A DNA stretch of 18,040 nt from an archaeon. GTDB lineage: Archaea > EX4484-52 > B79-G9. The DNA lies in the NCBI GenBank assembly GCA_030630425.1, contig DAOVNB010000002.1, positions 1 through 18,040 on the forward strand, written 5' to 3'. The notes below the pieces were generated by a model. It made no database searches. It was not told the DNA's origin and saw nothing but the letters and a program-made list of their open reading frames with translations. A program made the position numbers and the translations under genes. Each line of letters opens with the position of its first letter. Position 1 is the stretch's first letter. Of the stretch, positions 5,103 to 11,386 are shown in pieces.

Positions 5103-5240
5103 ATGAAAACAAGAAAGGAACGATATGCTGAAAATAGAAAAGTAAGAAAGACACTCGGGATAATTAGGAGAAAATGTAAATGTTGTGGGTGTTATCTCCC
5201 AAATCGGCACAAAGTATGGTGCAAAGAAAAAAGGCGATGA
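5103..5240 (+). CDS. Cys-rich basic zinc-finger microprotein, 45 aa
   Basis: From ATG 5103, with GGAG at 5091-5094, the protein reads MKTRKERYAENRKVRKT then CKCCGCYLPNRHKVWC and KEKRR. The Cys cluster CxCCxC followed eleven residues later by a Cys resembles the small CxxCG...xWC zinc knuckles, on a strongly basic background, so it probably binds nucleic acid. A longer frame begins inside the hairpin region at 4992 but has no ribosome site and would translate through the stems, so the shorter start is used. Confidence 0.65.
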   Translation: MKTRKERYAENRKVRKTLGIIRRKCKCCGCYLPNRHKVWCKEKRR

Positions 5241-5279
5241 TACCCCAAAAACAGAAAACAAGACGGAGAAGAAATAATT

Positions 5280-5540
5280 ATGGAAAAATCAAAAAGACCA
5301 ATATGGAAACTTAGAACTTTAGTGCTTTATCCACTTACCATTTTTGCTTTTGAGGGGTTGGTTTATTGTTTGAGGGTTGTAGATAATCGTTTGCCGGATC
5401 CGAATAGTGCTGTTGCTATTGCCGCGTTAATCTCTTTGATTTTATTGATAATATATATGTCATTAAGTCCGTTTTGGGTTGCGGGATGTTATGATTACTA
5501 TATTGAATATATGAAGAAAAAAGGGCGGGTAGATGAATAA
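5280..5540 (+). CDS. Two-TM membrane protein, 86 aa
   Basis: Start ATG 5280 has GGAGAA upstream. A basic N-terminus (MEKSKRPIWKLR) precedes a first membrane helix (about 12-31) and a second, longer one (about 43-65, AVAIAALISLILLIIYMSLS), then a tail with YDYYIEYMKKKGR. It begins a run of five small membrane-associated genes with overlapping or abutting ends; its stop overlaps the next ATG (TAATG). Family unknown. Confidence 0.75.
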   Translation: MEKSKRPIWKLRTLVLYPLTIFAFEGLVYCLRVVDNRLPDPNSAVAIAALISLILLIIYMSLSPFWVAGCYDYYIEYMKKKGRVDE

Positions 5541-5773
5541 TGCCAAGAGATGAACCTTTTAGTTGGCGGCCGACACGGGACTTTTACAAGCTCGCACAAC
5601 GGCTCAAGCTGATAGATAAGAACAAAGAGGACATACAGCACGGCGCGAAGTCGCAGACCATAGACAAAGCCGTAGAGATAGCCAACTCACGCCTTGACGA
5701 ACTCGAGGACAGGGCCCGGGGCCTATCAAACACAGAACTTATTATACTGAACAAATTACGGGGGTTGAAATAA
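5540..5773 (+). CDS. Soluble helical protein, 77 aa
   Basis: Translationally coupled to the upstream membrane protein through TAATG. The first half has FSWRPTRDFYKLAQRLKL. The second half is a charged helix likely to form a coiled coil (AVEIANSRLDELEDRARGLS, then ELIILNKLRGLK). Base composition is more GC-rich than its neighbours (for example CGCGAAGTCGCAGACC, CAGGGCCCGGGGCC), which could mean a different origin. No membrane segment or known motif. Function unknown. Confidence 0.75.
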   Translation: MPRDEPFSWRPTRDFYKLAQRLKLIDKNKEDIQHGAKSQTIDKAVEIANSRLDELEDRARGLSNTELIILNKLRGLK

Positions 5774-5932
5774 ATGAAATGGTGTGTAGTGTGTGTTTTA
5801 TGTAATTTATGGATATGTGGTTTTGCTGTTGCTGTGAATATTAATGTAGATGATATTGCCTTTTGGTTTTGGATAATAATTTCTTCCATACTGGGCCTTA
5901 TTTTTTATGATGGGCTTGAGGTGAAAGAGTAA
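5774..5932 (+). CDS. Small two-TM membrane protein, 52 aa
   Basis: The ATG follows the previous stop directly and the stop abuts the next ATG, so the gene is packed like its neighbours. It encodes MKWCVVCVLCNLWICGFAVA, a first Cys-rich membrane helix, then a short polar loop NINVDD and a second helix (FWFWIIISSILGLIF) ending DGLEVKE. The last codons contain the GAGGTG ribosome site for the next gene. It is too short for usual gene-finder thresholds. Unknown family. Confidence 0.6.
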   Translation: MKWCVVCVLCNLWICGFAVAVNINVDDIAFWFWIIISSILGLIFYDGLEVKE

Positions 5933-6127
5933 ATGAAAGAAAAAGTATCACAACTAGAAACATTCATTGCCTTTTTCGGTTTGTTAGTTACTGGTTTATT
6001 ATTAGGTGTAGGTATGGCTCAAGGTAATCTTTTCAAAGTAATAGTTGCTATGCCGCTTGCGGTAATCAGTACAAACTATAGTGTTAAGATTATAGAACTA
6101 ATAAAAGAACGGGGGCTTATGAAATGA
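5933..6127 (+). CDS. Two-TM membrane protein, 64 aa
   Basis: The start ATG has GAGGTG upstream. The sequence has two hydrophobic helices (about 9-30, FIAFFGLLVTGLLLGVGMA, and 34-48, LFKVIVAMPLAVIS) with a Gly-rich first helix, then a charged end (IIELIKERGLMK). Its last bases overlap the next gene's ATGA. A small-hydrophobic (holin-like or scaffold) role is possible but only by general resemblance. Confidence 0.7.
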   Translation: MKEKVSQLETFIAFFGLLVTGLLLGVGMAQGNLFKVIVAMPLAVISTNYSVKIIELIKERGLMK

Positions 6128-6435
6128 AATATAGTATATTTATGATATTGTTGGTGCTTGTACCATTGAGTTTAACAATACCTATGATACAAACAATATT
6201 CCCATTAAATACACTTTTAGGCCAAAGCTTATTTTGGGCTTCAATGGGTTTAGCTGTCTGTGCTATCAGTATGATTCTTGAAAACTTAGGGCAAGAGAAA
6301 TGCCCTAAATGCGGCACTCGTATGGATGAGATACACGATACTTATTACAGGACTATATATAATTGGGATTTACTTTGTCATAAATGCGGATACACAACAA
6401 GAAAAAAGGAAAACAACAATAAAAGGGGCTCATGA
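6124..6435 (+). CDS. Membrane-anchored zinc-ribbon protein, 103 aa
   Basis: Two membrane helices (about 4-25 and 34-53) are followed by a cytoplasmic zinc ribbon: CPKCG at about 60-64 and CHKCG at about 85-89, separated by about 20 residues, then a basic tail (RKKENNNKRGS). The start overlaps the previous stop as ATGA. The topology places a zinc-binding domain on the inner face of the membrane, where it could recruit a partner. Specific family unknown. Confidence 0.75.
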   Translation: MKYSIFMILLVLVPLSLTIPMIQTIFPLNTLLGQSLFWASMGLAVCAISMILENLGQEKCPKCGTRMDEIHDTYYRTIYNWDLLCHKCGYTTRKKENNNKRGS

Positions 6436-6436
6436 A

Positions 6437-6673
6437 ATGACAGAAAATATAAGAGAAAATATCAAAGGACATTTTCATACCGGTGTATTTTATGGCCTTT
6501 GTTTTGGTGGCCCAATAGGACTATTTTTGGTAACATACCCAATACTTGCAATGATTTATGCAGTATTAATATTACTCTTAAAAAATGGTTTAGAAGAAAA
6601 TACATATTTTCATTGCAAAAGTTTGCAAACTTTTGTAACACAATCAAAAAAACGGGGGAAAACTCACGAATGA
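6437..6673 (+). CDS. Membrane protein, 78 aa
   Basis: The ATG at 6437 is chosen because it follows the previous stop by one base with AAAAGGGG upstream; a longer frame from 6326 would overlap the zinc-ribbon gene. There are two hydrophobic segments (about 17-35, VFYGLCFGGPIGLFLVTYP, and 36-48) then a soluble tail with KKRGKTHE. The coding sequence of the tail contains a perfect 20-base palindrome at 6616-6635. Unknown family. Confidence 0.65.
   Translation: MTENIRENIKGHFHTGVFYGLCFGGPIGLFLVTYPILAMIYAVLILLLKNGLEENTYFHCKSLQTFVTQSKKRGKTHE
6616..6643. promoter_or_regulatory. Perfect 20-bp palindrome overlapping a TTGTAACACAA motif
   Basis: CAAAAGTTTGCAAACTTTTG (6616-6635) is its own reverse complement over all 20 bases. 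It overlaps TTGTAACACAA (6633-6643), which recurs at 6748-6758 and in inverted form at 6778-6787. It lies in the tail of the 78-aa gene about 240 bases before the winged-helix gene. This arrangement suggests binding sites for a dimeric regulator. Confidence 0.55.
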
Positions 6674-6870
6674 AAAATTAAAATTGTTCATAAAGTCGGT
6701 TTATTTTGCCCTATTTTACCCCGTTAGGTTGGGGGTAATTGTGCAAATTGTAACACAACTTTTCAAAAACCCCCCATTTGTGTTACAGAACGATTTTAAG
6801 GCAATATTTTTATTCGATAATGCGGATGATTGACAAAAACAGGGGATTTATGTTAAATAGGGGTGGTTGA
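6674..6870 (+). other. Intergenic region with large inverted repeat upstream of the winged-helix gene
   Basis: No gene with a supported start was found in these 197 bases. A frame from 6692 lacks ATG or GTG and a close ribosome site. TGTAACACAA (6749-6758) and TTGTGTTACA (6778-6787) form a perfect 10-bp inverted repeat around a 19-base loop with a six-C run. AT-rich CAATATTTTTATTCG (about 6804-6818) could be a TATA region. A seven-codon mini-frame with AGGGG upstream (ATG 6850, stop 6870) ends against the TTG start at 6871. Confidence 0.5.
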
Positions 6871-7167
6871 TTGTTAGAAGTAGCAGAATATTTTAAGGAT
6901 CATAAACGCACAACAATATCTTACCTTGTGGAATACTTCAAGATACACCACACGGATAAGGTCAGAAACATGAGCGACAAGGCGATTTATATGCATGTCC
7001 GCAGGCAGATAAGACAGTTGATTAAAAGAGATTTGCTTGTCGTTTCCGGGACAAATGAAAAGAACGAATACATATACGGGGCGGTTGATTGTGAAAAATT
7101 ACAAACAGCGATACTGGACGAGATTAGAAAACTGGAACGACAAGAAAAAATACTTGCTATGTATTAG
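6871..7167 (+). CDS. Winged-helix DNA-binding protein, 98 aa
   Basis: Helices at about 2-10, 15-24 (TISYLVEYFKIHH) and 35-53 (DKAIYMHVRRQIRQLIKR), followed by a beta wing LLVVSGTNEKNEYIYGAV, match the winged helix-turn-helix layout of small archaeal regulators. The tail is a charged helix. The TTG start at 6871 has GGGGTGG a few bases upstream. The stop is TAG. Repeated TTGTAACACAA elements and a 20-bp palindrome upstream are candidate binding sites for this protein. It overlaps the next gene by about 77 bases in another frame. Confidence 0.75.
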   Translation: MLEVAEYFKDHKRTTISYLVEYFKIHHTDKVRNMSDKAIYMHVRRQIRQLIKRDLLVVSGTNEKNEYIYGAVDCEKLQTAILDEIRKLERQEKILAMY

Positions 7168-7342
7168 TTTAGCCATTGATACAATGACGGTCTTGTTGTT
7201 TATTTATGTTTTGTTCAACATGAGTTTAGCAAAGGACTATTATATGCAGCGCATAGATCTATTGAATTGTACCGACATGATTAAGTCCGGGTATGATCTG
7301 GCCATGTATAATTTGACTAATCTCTCATACACAACACCATAA
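7091..7342 (+). CDS. Single-TM protein, 83 aa (GTG start)
   Basis: From GTG 7091, with GGGGCGG upstream, the protein has a basic, aromatic cytoplasmic N-terminus (MKNYKQRYWTRLENW), one strong membrane helix (about 22-43) and a roughly 40-residue outer part with one Cys, a DYYMQR segment and a C-terminal YNLTNLSYTTP carrying two N-glycosylation sequons. Inside-positive charge fits N-in, C-out. It overlaps the winged-helix gene in a different frame, which is unusual, but the TM/soluble organisation is convincing. It is the last plus-strand gene before the convergent operon. Confidence 0.6.
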   Translation: MKNYKQRYWTRLENWNDKKKYLLCISLAIDTMTVLLFIYVLFNMSLAKDYYMQRIDLLNCTDMIKSGYDLAMYNLTNLSYTTP

Positions 7343-7403
7343 AAATTGGATACCCTAAATTGATTGTAAATAATATTTAAGAGTGAGAAAAATAAAATAA
7401 TTT

Positions 7404-7435
7404 CCCCCACTTTTATATATATAGTAAAGGGGTGG
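7404..7435. terminator. Hairpin between convergent operons
   Basis: CCCCCACTTT (7404-7413) and AAAGGGGTGG (7426-7435) pair over eight of ten positions, with a TATATATATA-rich loop. It sits between the ends of two convergent operons, where bidirectional termination is expected. The CTTTTATATATATAG could be read as a promoter with GGGGTGG as ribosome site, but no start codon follows. Confidence 0.45.
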
Positions 7436-7452
7436 ATAAAGGATAATCGACA

Positions 7453-8457
7453 TCACATACATAATTCTTCTCGTATCATCTTAGAAAGATTTTGAGCGGT
7501 ATTAATCCCCACACCATAAGTTATTAATATTTTGCTTTTGGTATATTCTTGAAGTTCCGCCGGGCTTTTATTCTTTAAATCTTCTATTATGCCTTTTGTA
7601 GTCCATTTCTTTGTATCTTCATTGATTGCCTTTTCATGTTTGGCTTTAATTGTCGCGAGATATTCCGCCCGTTTCTTTTCGTATGCGTTCGCCAACTTTG
7701 CCGGTATCTTTTGTATTGTCAAATAATCGAGTTTGACATAAAAGCCCTCAATATTTACTTTAGGAATTGGGAAATATAGCTTATCTTGATAGTCGTTATA
7801 ATCGACACCATACGGCTTTACATATCCTATTTTTTGTTTGACGCTGTAACCTTTGGCCTTATAATGCCCGTGAAACAGCATACGGATTTTGCTGTCTATG
7901 AATTTGATAAAAGGCACATTAAAGAACACGATTAAATTATCTGTTCTGAATGTTTCGAGGATTTCTTTAACCGCCCGGTTTTGTTTCGTGTACCAATCAG
8001 TAGATGGCGCGGTTGTTCCTAATTCTTCCCATATAATGACATCGCCCTTTTTGAGCTTGCCGGAGTTAAGAAGTGCAAAAAATTCTTTAGCGGAAAAAAC
8101 AATATGCTCTATTGACAGGTTAGGCATAAAGGACAACGCCAAACCCATACAAGAGTAAGATTTTCCAGAACCCGTCGCCCCTGTAAATATCGCTAAATAA
8201 TTTTGGTTTTTCTCATAAATCCGGGCCTTTATGCTGTTGATGTGGGCGTCATAAACGGCGGTTTCGTTAAAAGGATCCTTATTGTATGTTTGAAATATTC
8301 CCGAACTTCCATTTATGAATGGATCTGTTTTAAGGGCGTCTATTAATGGCGGTTTATTTGAATTTTTAACGCGGCGTTTTGTTATGGTGTTGTTCGCGAT
8401 TATATCCGTGATACTTTTAAACGGATCCAGAAATTCACGGGTTGCGGTTTCGCTCAT
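7453..8457 (-). CDS. P-loop ATPase, likely virion assembly or DNA packaging motor, 334 aa
   Basis: Walker A is GATGSGKS at residues 93-100, Walker B is DVIIWEE at 139-145, a sensor-type Asn is N180 in FFNVP, and a likely arginine finger is R192 (SKIR). The N-terminal 70 residues are polar. The C-terminal 45 residues look like a helix-turn-helix (ELQEYTKSKILITYGVG then AQNLSKMIREEL). The layout is that of compact Zot/FtsK-HerA-like or AAA ATPases of archaeal viruses and plasmids. No membrane segment is present; the 245-aa membrane protein in the same operon could anchor it. Last gene of the operon; its ATG overlaps the previous stop (ATGA). A replicative ATPase is the main alternative. Confidence 0.85.
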   Translation of the reverse strand: MSETATREFLDPFKSITDIIANNTITKRRVKNSNKPPLIDALKTDPFINGSSGIFQTYNKDPFNETAVYDAHINSIKARIYEKNQNYLAIFTGATGSGKSYSCMGLALSFMPNLSIEHIVFSAKEFFALLNSGKLKKGDVIIWEELGTTAPSTDWYTKQNRAVKEILETFRTDNLIVFFNVPFIKFIDSKIRMLFHGHYKAKGYSVKQKIGYVKPYGVDYNDYQDKLYFPIPKVNIEGFYVKLDYLTIQKIPAKLANAYEKKRAEYLATIKAKHEKAINEDTKKWTTKGIIEDLKNKSPAELQEYTKSKILITYGVGINTAQNLSKMIREELCM

Positions 8458-8882
8458 GTTTTCGCCGCCGTTTTAGGTTGCACGCCGTGGGCTGTTTCTA
8501 TTAAATTATAATTTTGGTGTAAAATCATTAAGAGCATTTGTTGAGATATACACAATTCAAAATATTTTTTTCTATTAGTGATTAGCCCGAGGTTTGTTTC
8601 TCCGTATACTTTTCTTTTTTGTTTTTCAATATTGTTTATTCCATCATATATGTCGGGATTTAGAAACAGGTTTTTAAGCAGCAACCCCTTTAAAACCTGT
8701 ATCGAACAATCGAAACTTATAACGGCCTGTTTTTCATATTCCCCCATTGTGGACGCTATAAAATTCATGCGGTCGAGGTGGCGAAACACAATAAAATTAT
8801 ATCCCTGTGTTGCGGTTTGTTTGCTTAAATCGTCGCCTATTTCGTCATAAATCATTTTATTATTTACGCCGCCGCCAATCAT
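8454..8882 (-). CDS. Hypothetical soluble protein, 142 aa
   Basis: Mostly helical and without membrane segment: DEIGDDLSKQTATQGYNF, FRHLDRMNFIASTMGEYE, then a run of hydrophobic helices (IQVLKGLLLKNLFL, YFELCISQQMLLMILHQNY). It overlaps both neighbours by ATGA/TGATG junctions, directly upstream of the ATPase, so it may act with it. An alternative start at the internal Met (NNKMIYDE) would place GGCGGCGG as ribosome site and shorten it by nine residues. No family recognised. Confidence 0.75.
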   Translation of the reverse strand: MIGGGVNNKMIYDEIGDDLSKQTATQGYNFIVFRHLDRMNFIASTMGEYEKQAVISFDCSIQVLKGLLLKNLFLNPDIYDGINNIEKQKRKVYGETNLGLITNRKKYFELCISQQMLLMILHQNYNLIETAHGVQPKTAAKT

Positions 8883-9142
8883 GCTGCAAGACCAACCCGA
8901 ACTTTAAAAGTTCTTATAACGCTTACGAGTTCTTTATTTGCGACAGAATAAAGATATTTCCCATATTCAATTAAGAATTCAAACCCTGTTTTTTGTTCAA
9001 TGGCCCACAACATGGCGGGGACTTTAGATAATGGTTGTTCATCTTCATATATTGTGCGTCCATATGCGTTTTCTTCAAATAGCGTTATTTTAACGCGTGG
9101 CTCACGGCTTGTTTTTCTCAAAAAGTGTTTTTTTGGCACCAT
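8879..9142 (-). CDS. Hypothetical protein, 87 aa
   Basis: The ATG at 9142 is preferred because GGGGGTG lies just upstream; frames extending to 9208 would overlap the previous gene by more than 100 bases. The protein starts MVPKKHFLRKTSREPRVKI and continues with strand- and helix-rich segments (VPAMLWAIEQKTGFEFLIEY, LYSVANKELVSVIRTFKVRV). Basic start, no membrane helix. It overlaps the end of the upstream gene by 41 bases and couples to the 142-aa gene. Function unknown. Confidence 0.72.
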   Translation of the reverse strand: MVPKKHFLRKTSREPRVKITLFEENAYGRTIYEDEQPLSKVPAMLWAIEQKTGFEFLIEYGKYLYSVANKELVSVIRTFKVRVGLAA

Positions 9143-9635
9143 CAACACCCCCGTATTTATAAACTTCATATTGCAGCTTGTATATTTTGTTAAGCCCCGC
9201 CCGGACACTACGCAAAGGGGTTGTAAGCCCTTTCATGGCGAGTTTTTGTTTAGATGTCGCATTGTCGGGATTTATGAAATAATCCGTTGTACCGCTAAAA
9301 AAACGGGGTTCTTCCATGCGTATTTTATAGTTTGTGTCGTCTAAATCTGTTATCTCATCAAATATTACTGTTTCATCCTCTAAATAAGAGAGGTATTGTG
9401 TTTTAGGATCCTTAATCATGGCTTTTTTACAAAACTTTAATTGGCTTGTAAATACCGCGTTCATAAACAGGTTTTTAATTATTTTCGGGGTTTTTTCAAA
9501 GTTGTAGATGTGGCGGATTAAATATTTTTGTGTCGGGCCTGTATTGATTAAAACCTTTTCAATTCCCCGGACTTTCGCCATTTTTGTTTTAATTTTGTCT
9601 AAACGCTTGTTTAGATCCTTATAGTTCTGCCTCAT
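9102..9635 (-). CDS. Hypothetical protein, 177 aa
   Basis: Its ATG overlaps the stop of the membrane-protein gene upstream (ATGA). The N-terminus is a basic helix (KDLNKRLDKIKTKMAKVRG). The middle has LIRHIYNFEKTPKIIKNLFM and an acidic segment (LEDETVIFDEITDLDDTNY), and the end is basic (KYGGVDGAKKTLFEKNKP). It is soluble with no recognised motif. It is conserved in position within the coat-to-ATPase operon and is likely a packaging/assembly or virion protein, by context only. Confidence 0.75.
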   Translation of the reverse strand: MRQNYKDLNKRLDKIKTKMAKVRGIEKVLINTGPTQKYLIRHIYNFEKTPKIIKNLFMNAVFTSQLKFCKKAMIKDPKTQYLSYLEDETVIFDEITDLDDTNYKIRMEEPRFFSGTTDYFINPDNATSKQKLAMKGLTTPLRSVRAGLNKIYKLQYEVYKYGGVDGAKKTLFEKNKP

Positions 9636-10369
9636 TGAACAAGCCCCGCAGCTTTAAGCGACATAAAGAGGTTCGCAACCCCCACAACAAGCGTTATTAA
9701 GAAACCAATAACAAGCAACAACAATATAGTTTTTTCTTTATTGACAACTTTAGACATACCATAAGCAACCGCCAATTTTAGAACTTCGTTAAATCTTGAT
9801 GCGCCAATATCCTTTTTATTTTCTAAAGGGATGCTTTTTGCGCCCTCATCTTCAACAAAAACACAGGGAATGGAAAATAAAGCCGACTGTTTGATATAAT
9901 ATATGTCTTTTTTATCAATTAATCTTTTTTTCTTTTCAAGTTCCGGGTTTAATTCTAATTTTTTGACTTGACGATCAAGAATTTTATTTGCCCGGACATT
10001 AAAATAAACACCATATCCTTTATGCCGTTTCAACAGCAATTTAAAATTTGTAACAATATCTTTCCATGAAAACAGCGCAATACCTGTAAAAGCAAGGATT
10101 GTAAGACTTTCAAAACAGAATAAAAACAAAAGAGCAACCGCCCATACTTTAAGCCCGAGTTGAACATATAAGAAATATCCAAAACCACCAAAAAAGGCCA
10201 TAAGCATAAATCCTATAATTACAATTTTCCAGAACATGGACGGCTCTTTTTTAATGGGTGGGGTATACTCTTTTTTGGGTTCTGTTGCGGGTTCTTCTTC
10301 TTTAATCCCCTCAAAAACATACGATATTTCGGAATCATCTTTTTTCTTTTTATTCGCAAATAAACCCAC
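9632..10369 (-). CDS. Polytopic membrane protein, 245 aa (GTG start)
   Basis: A GTG start at 10369 has AGGTGAT upstream. A cytoplasmic, charged N-terminus (1-45, KKKKDD and Glu/Pro-rich EEEPATEPKKEYTPP) precedes two adjacent membrane helices (about 47-69 and 74-100). A soluble basic domain follows (about 103-212, with KLLLKRHKGYGVYF and KKRLIDKKDIYYIKQS), then one more helix (about 214-236, ILLLLVIGFLITLVVGVANL). The soluble part lies between helices, probably cytoplasmic. This could be the membrane platform for the ATPase or the site of particle budding. No family identified. Confidence 0.8.
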   Translation of the reverse strand: MGLFANKKKKDDSEISYVFEGIKEEEPATEPKKEYTPPIKKEPSMFWKIVIIGFMLMAFFGGFGYFLYVQLGLKVWAVALLFLFCFESLTILAFTGIALFSWKDIVTNFKLLLKRHKGYGVYFNVRANKILDRQVKKLELNPELEKKKRLIDKKDIYYIKQSALFSIPCVFVEDEGAKSIPLENKKDIGASRFNEVLKLAVAYGMSKVVNKEKTILLLLVIGFLITLVVGVANLFMSLKAAGLVQ

Positions 10370-10377
10370 ACTATCAC

Positions 10378-10737
10378 CTACTGTTTAAATGTTTTTTTTG
10401 GGATGTTTCCCCGTTCGACTTTGACCTGCCGGTTGTTAAATGTTGCTTCTAAAGTTTTGCCGCCATACGCCCGCGTCATATTGATTATAAGCCCCTTTTC
10501 ACTCTCGAAAAACCCTTTTGCATCCTCTAATTCATCACTATCTTCACACATAACAAGAATTGTGCTTAAAAAATGCAGTTGTTGGACTTCTTTTTCCCCG
10601 AGATTACCAAGAACGAGATCTATTTTTTCATTTTCATATTTTGGCTCAACAAATTTCTGTTTGAGCATAATGTCATTTTCGACGAAACTTTCGCCGGAAT
10701 ATTCTGTTTCTACTTCGGAACCATCATCTTTTGACAT
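10378..10737 (-). CDS. Acidic soluble protein, 119 aa
   Basis: The ATG at 10737 is used rather than a TTG at 10761 that overlaps the upstream gene. The protein is acidic at first (MSKDDGSEVETEYSGE) and contains IDLVLGNLGEKEVQQLHFLS, an acidic helix (CEDSDELEDAKGFFESEKG) and a basic C-terminus (VKVERGNIPKKTFKQ). The stop is TAG and lies inside the ribosome site of the next gene. No membrane helix or known motif. Confidence 0.75.
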   Translation of the reverse strand: MSKDDGSEVETEYSGESFVENDIMLKQKFVEPKYENEKIDLVLGNLGEKEVQQLHFLSTILVMCEDSDELEDAKGFFESEKGLIINMTRAYGGKTLEATFNNRQVKVERGNIPKKTFKQ

Positions 10738-10741
10738 AAAT

Positions 10742-11068
10742 TTATTCGTCCTTTTCTTCAATAGAAGTAAATATTAAAATTAAGCTTACGAGGAGCCAGA
10801 TTAACGCCAAATATGCCGTTATGCCGTATGTTTGCGTGTCGCAAATAACGGCGTTTGTGTTGGTTGTTGTGTTGCCCGTAACTGTTGAATTTTGGATAAC
10901 ATCAAAACAGTTCGTGACTTCAATCCCCGGGCTTAAAAAAAGATAGCATGAAAAAAGGATCCCAAAAATTCCAGCAAAAGTAATTAAATATTTTTGTTCT
11001 GTGGATTTTGCGATATAAACAAGAAGTGCGGTCATTAAAAACCATGCAGCGAAAACAAAAATATCCAT
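10742..11068 (-). CDS. Three-TM membrane protein with Cys loop, 108 aa
   Basis: Membrane helices at about 3-20, 27-45 and 81-101 enclose an outer loop (46-80) with C54 and C76 and several N-glycosylation sequons (QNST, GNTT). A disulphide in the loop is likely. The C-terminus is acidic (SIEEKDE). The start has a clear AGGTG ribosome site. It follows coat-like protein 1, so a minor envelope/virion protein is likely; a host-entry or fusion role is speculative. No family recognised. Confidence 0.78.
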   Translation of the reverse strand: MDIFVFAAWFLMTALLVYIAKSTEQKYLITFAGIFGILFSCYLFLSPGIEVTNCFDVIQNSTVTGNTTTNTNAVICDTQTYGITAYLALIWLLVSLILIFTSIEEKDE

Positions 11069-11090
11069 TTTTTACACCTTTAAGATGGGT

Positions 11091-11106
11091 GGGGGATTCC
11101 GCCCCC
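11091..11106 (-). terminator. GC hairpin after coat-like protein 1
   Basis: GGGGG (11091-11095) and CCCCC (11102-11106) form a five-base GC stem with a six-base loop just downstream of the coat-like gene on the minus strand and about 20 bases upstream of the next start codon. No T-run follows. It is likely an attenuator or RNA-end stabiliser that allows the coat mRNA to be made in excess of the rest of the operon. Confidence 0.5.
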
Positions 11107-11116
11107 GTCGTGTGGT

Positions 11117-11305
11117 TTACCTAACCATTGACACCGCAAGGAATAAACCAGCGATTCCGAGGAAAAGAGGAATAAAACCTACGATGGTACCAGTTGTGCC
11201 TGTTAGATTAGCATCCGTAATTATGCTTTGGGTTATCGGGATAGCTACTGCAACAATCAAGATTGTTCCAACAACAACAGACATTATAGCTCCAGTCATA
11301 GACAT
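11117..11305 (-). CDS. Spindle-shaped-virus-like coat protein 1, 62 aa
   Basis: Two hydrophobic helices (about 6-24, IMSVVVGTILIVAVAIPI, and 39-61, TIVGFIPLFLGIAGLFLAV) are joined by a polar turn, TDANLTGTTG. The layout P-x22-PLF resembles the SSV1 VP1/VP3 pattern, in which two membrane-like helices are separated by an NxT/G/T-rich turn and the second starts L-x-P-L-F. It is the first gene of the minus operon with AGGTG upstream and a hairpin after, as for a highly expressed structural gene. Homology rests on motif and length only. An unrelated small membrane protein is the alternative. Confidence 0.72.
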   Translation of the reverse strand: MSMTGAIMSVVVGTILIVAVAIPITQSIITDANLTGTTGTIVGFIPLFLGIAGLFLAVSMVR

Positions 11306-11386
11306 AAATTAAACACCTCTGAACCGTATCTTTTCGCTGATTACTTTTAAGTAAATAGCACGAATAAGAGTTTAAGAGCTATAATT
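11306..11386. promoter_or_regulatory. Divergent promoter region with TTACTT-TT-AAGTAA palindrome
   Basis: This 81-bp gap separates the two largest operons, read in opposite directions. At 11341-11354 the palindrome TTACTT-TT-AAGTAA lies near the expected TATA position for both directions (starts at 11305 and 11387). TTACTTTTAAGT is one base different from TTACTGTTAAGT near the integrase. It is a likely shared operator or overlapping TATA/operator site for late genes. Confidence 0.6.

Noticed and set aside
6692..6833. Possible small hydrophobic protein from TTG 6692
   Set aside because: No nearby ribosome site, and the frame crosses the inverted repeat; the region reads better as control sequence.
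7410..7450. TATA box plus GGGGTGG as start of a plus-strand gene
   Set aside because: No start codon follows at usable spacing; the sequence fits better as a convergent terminator hairpin.
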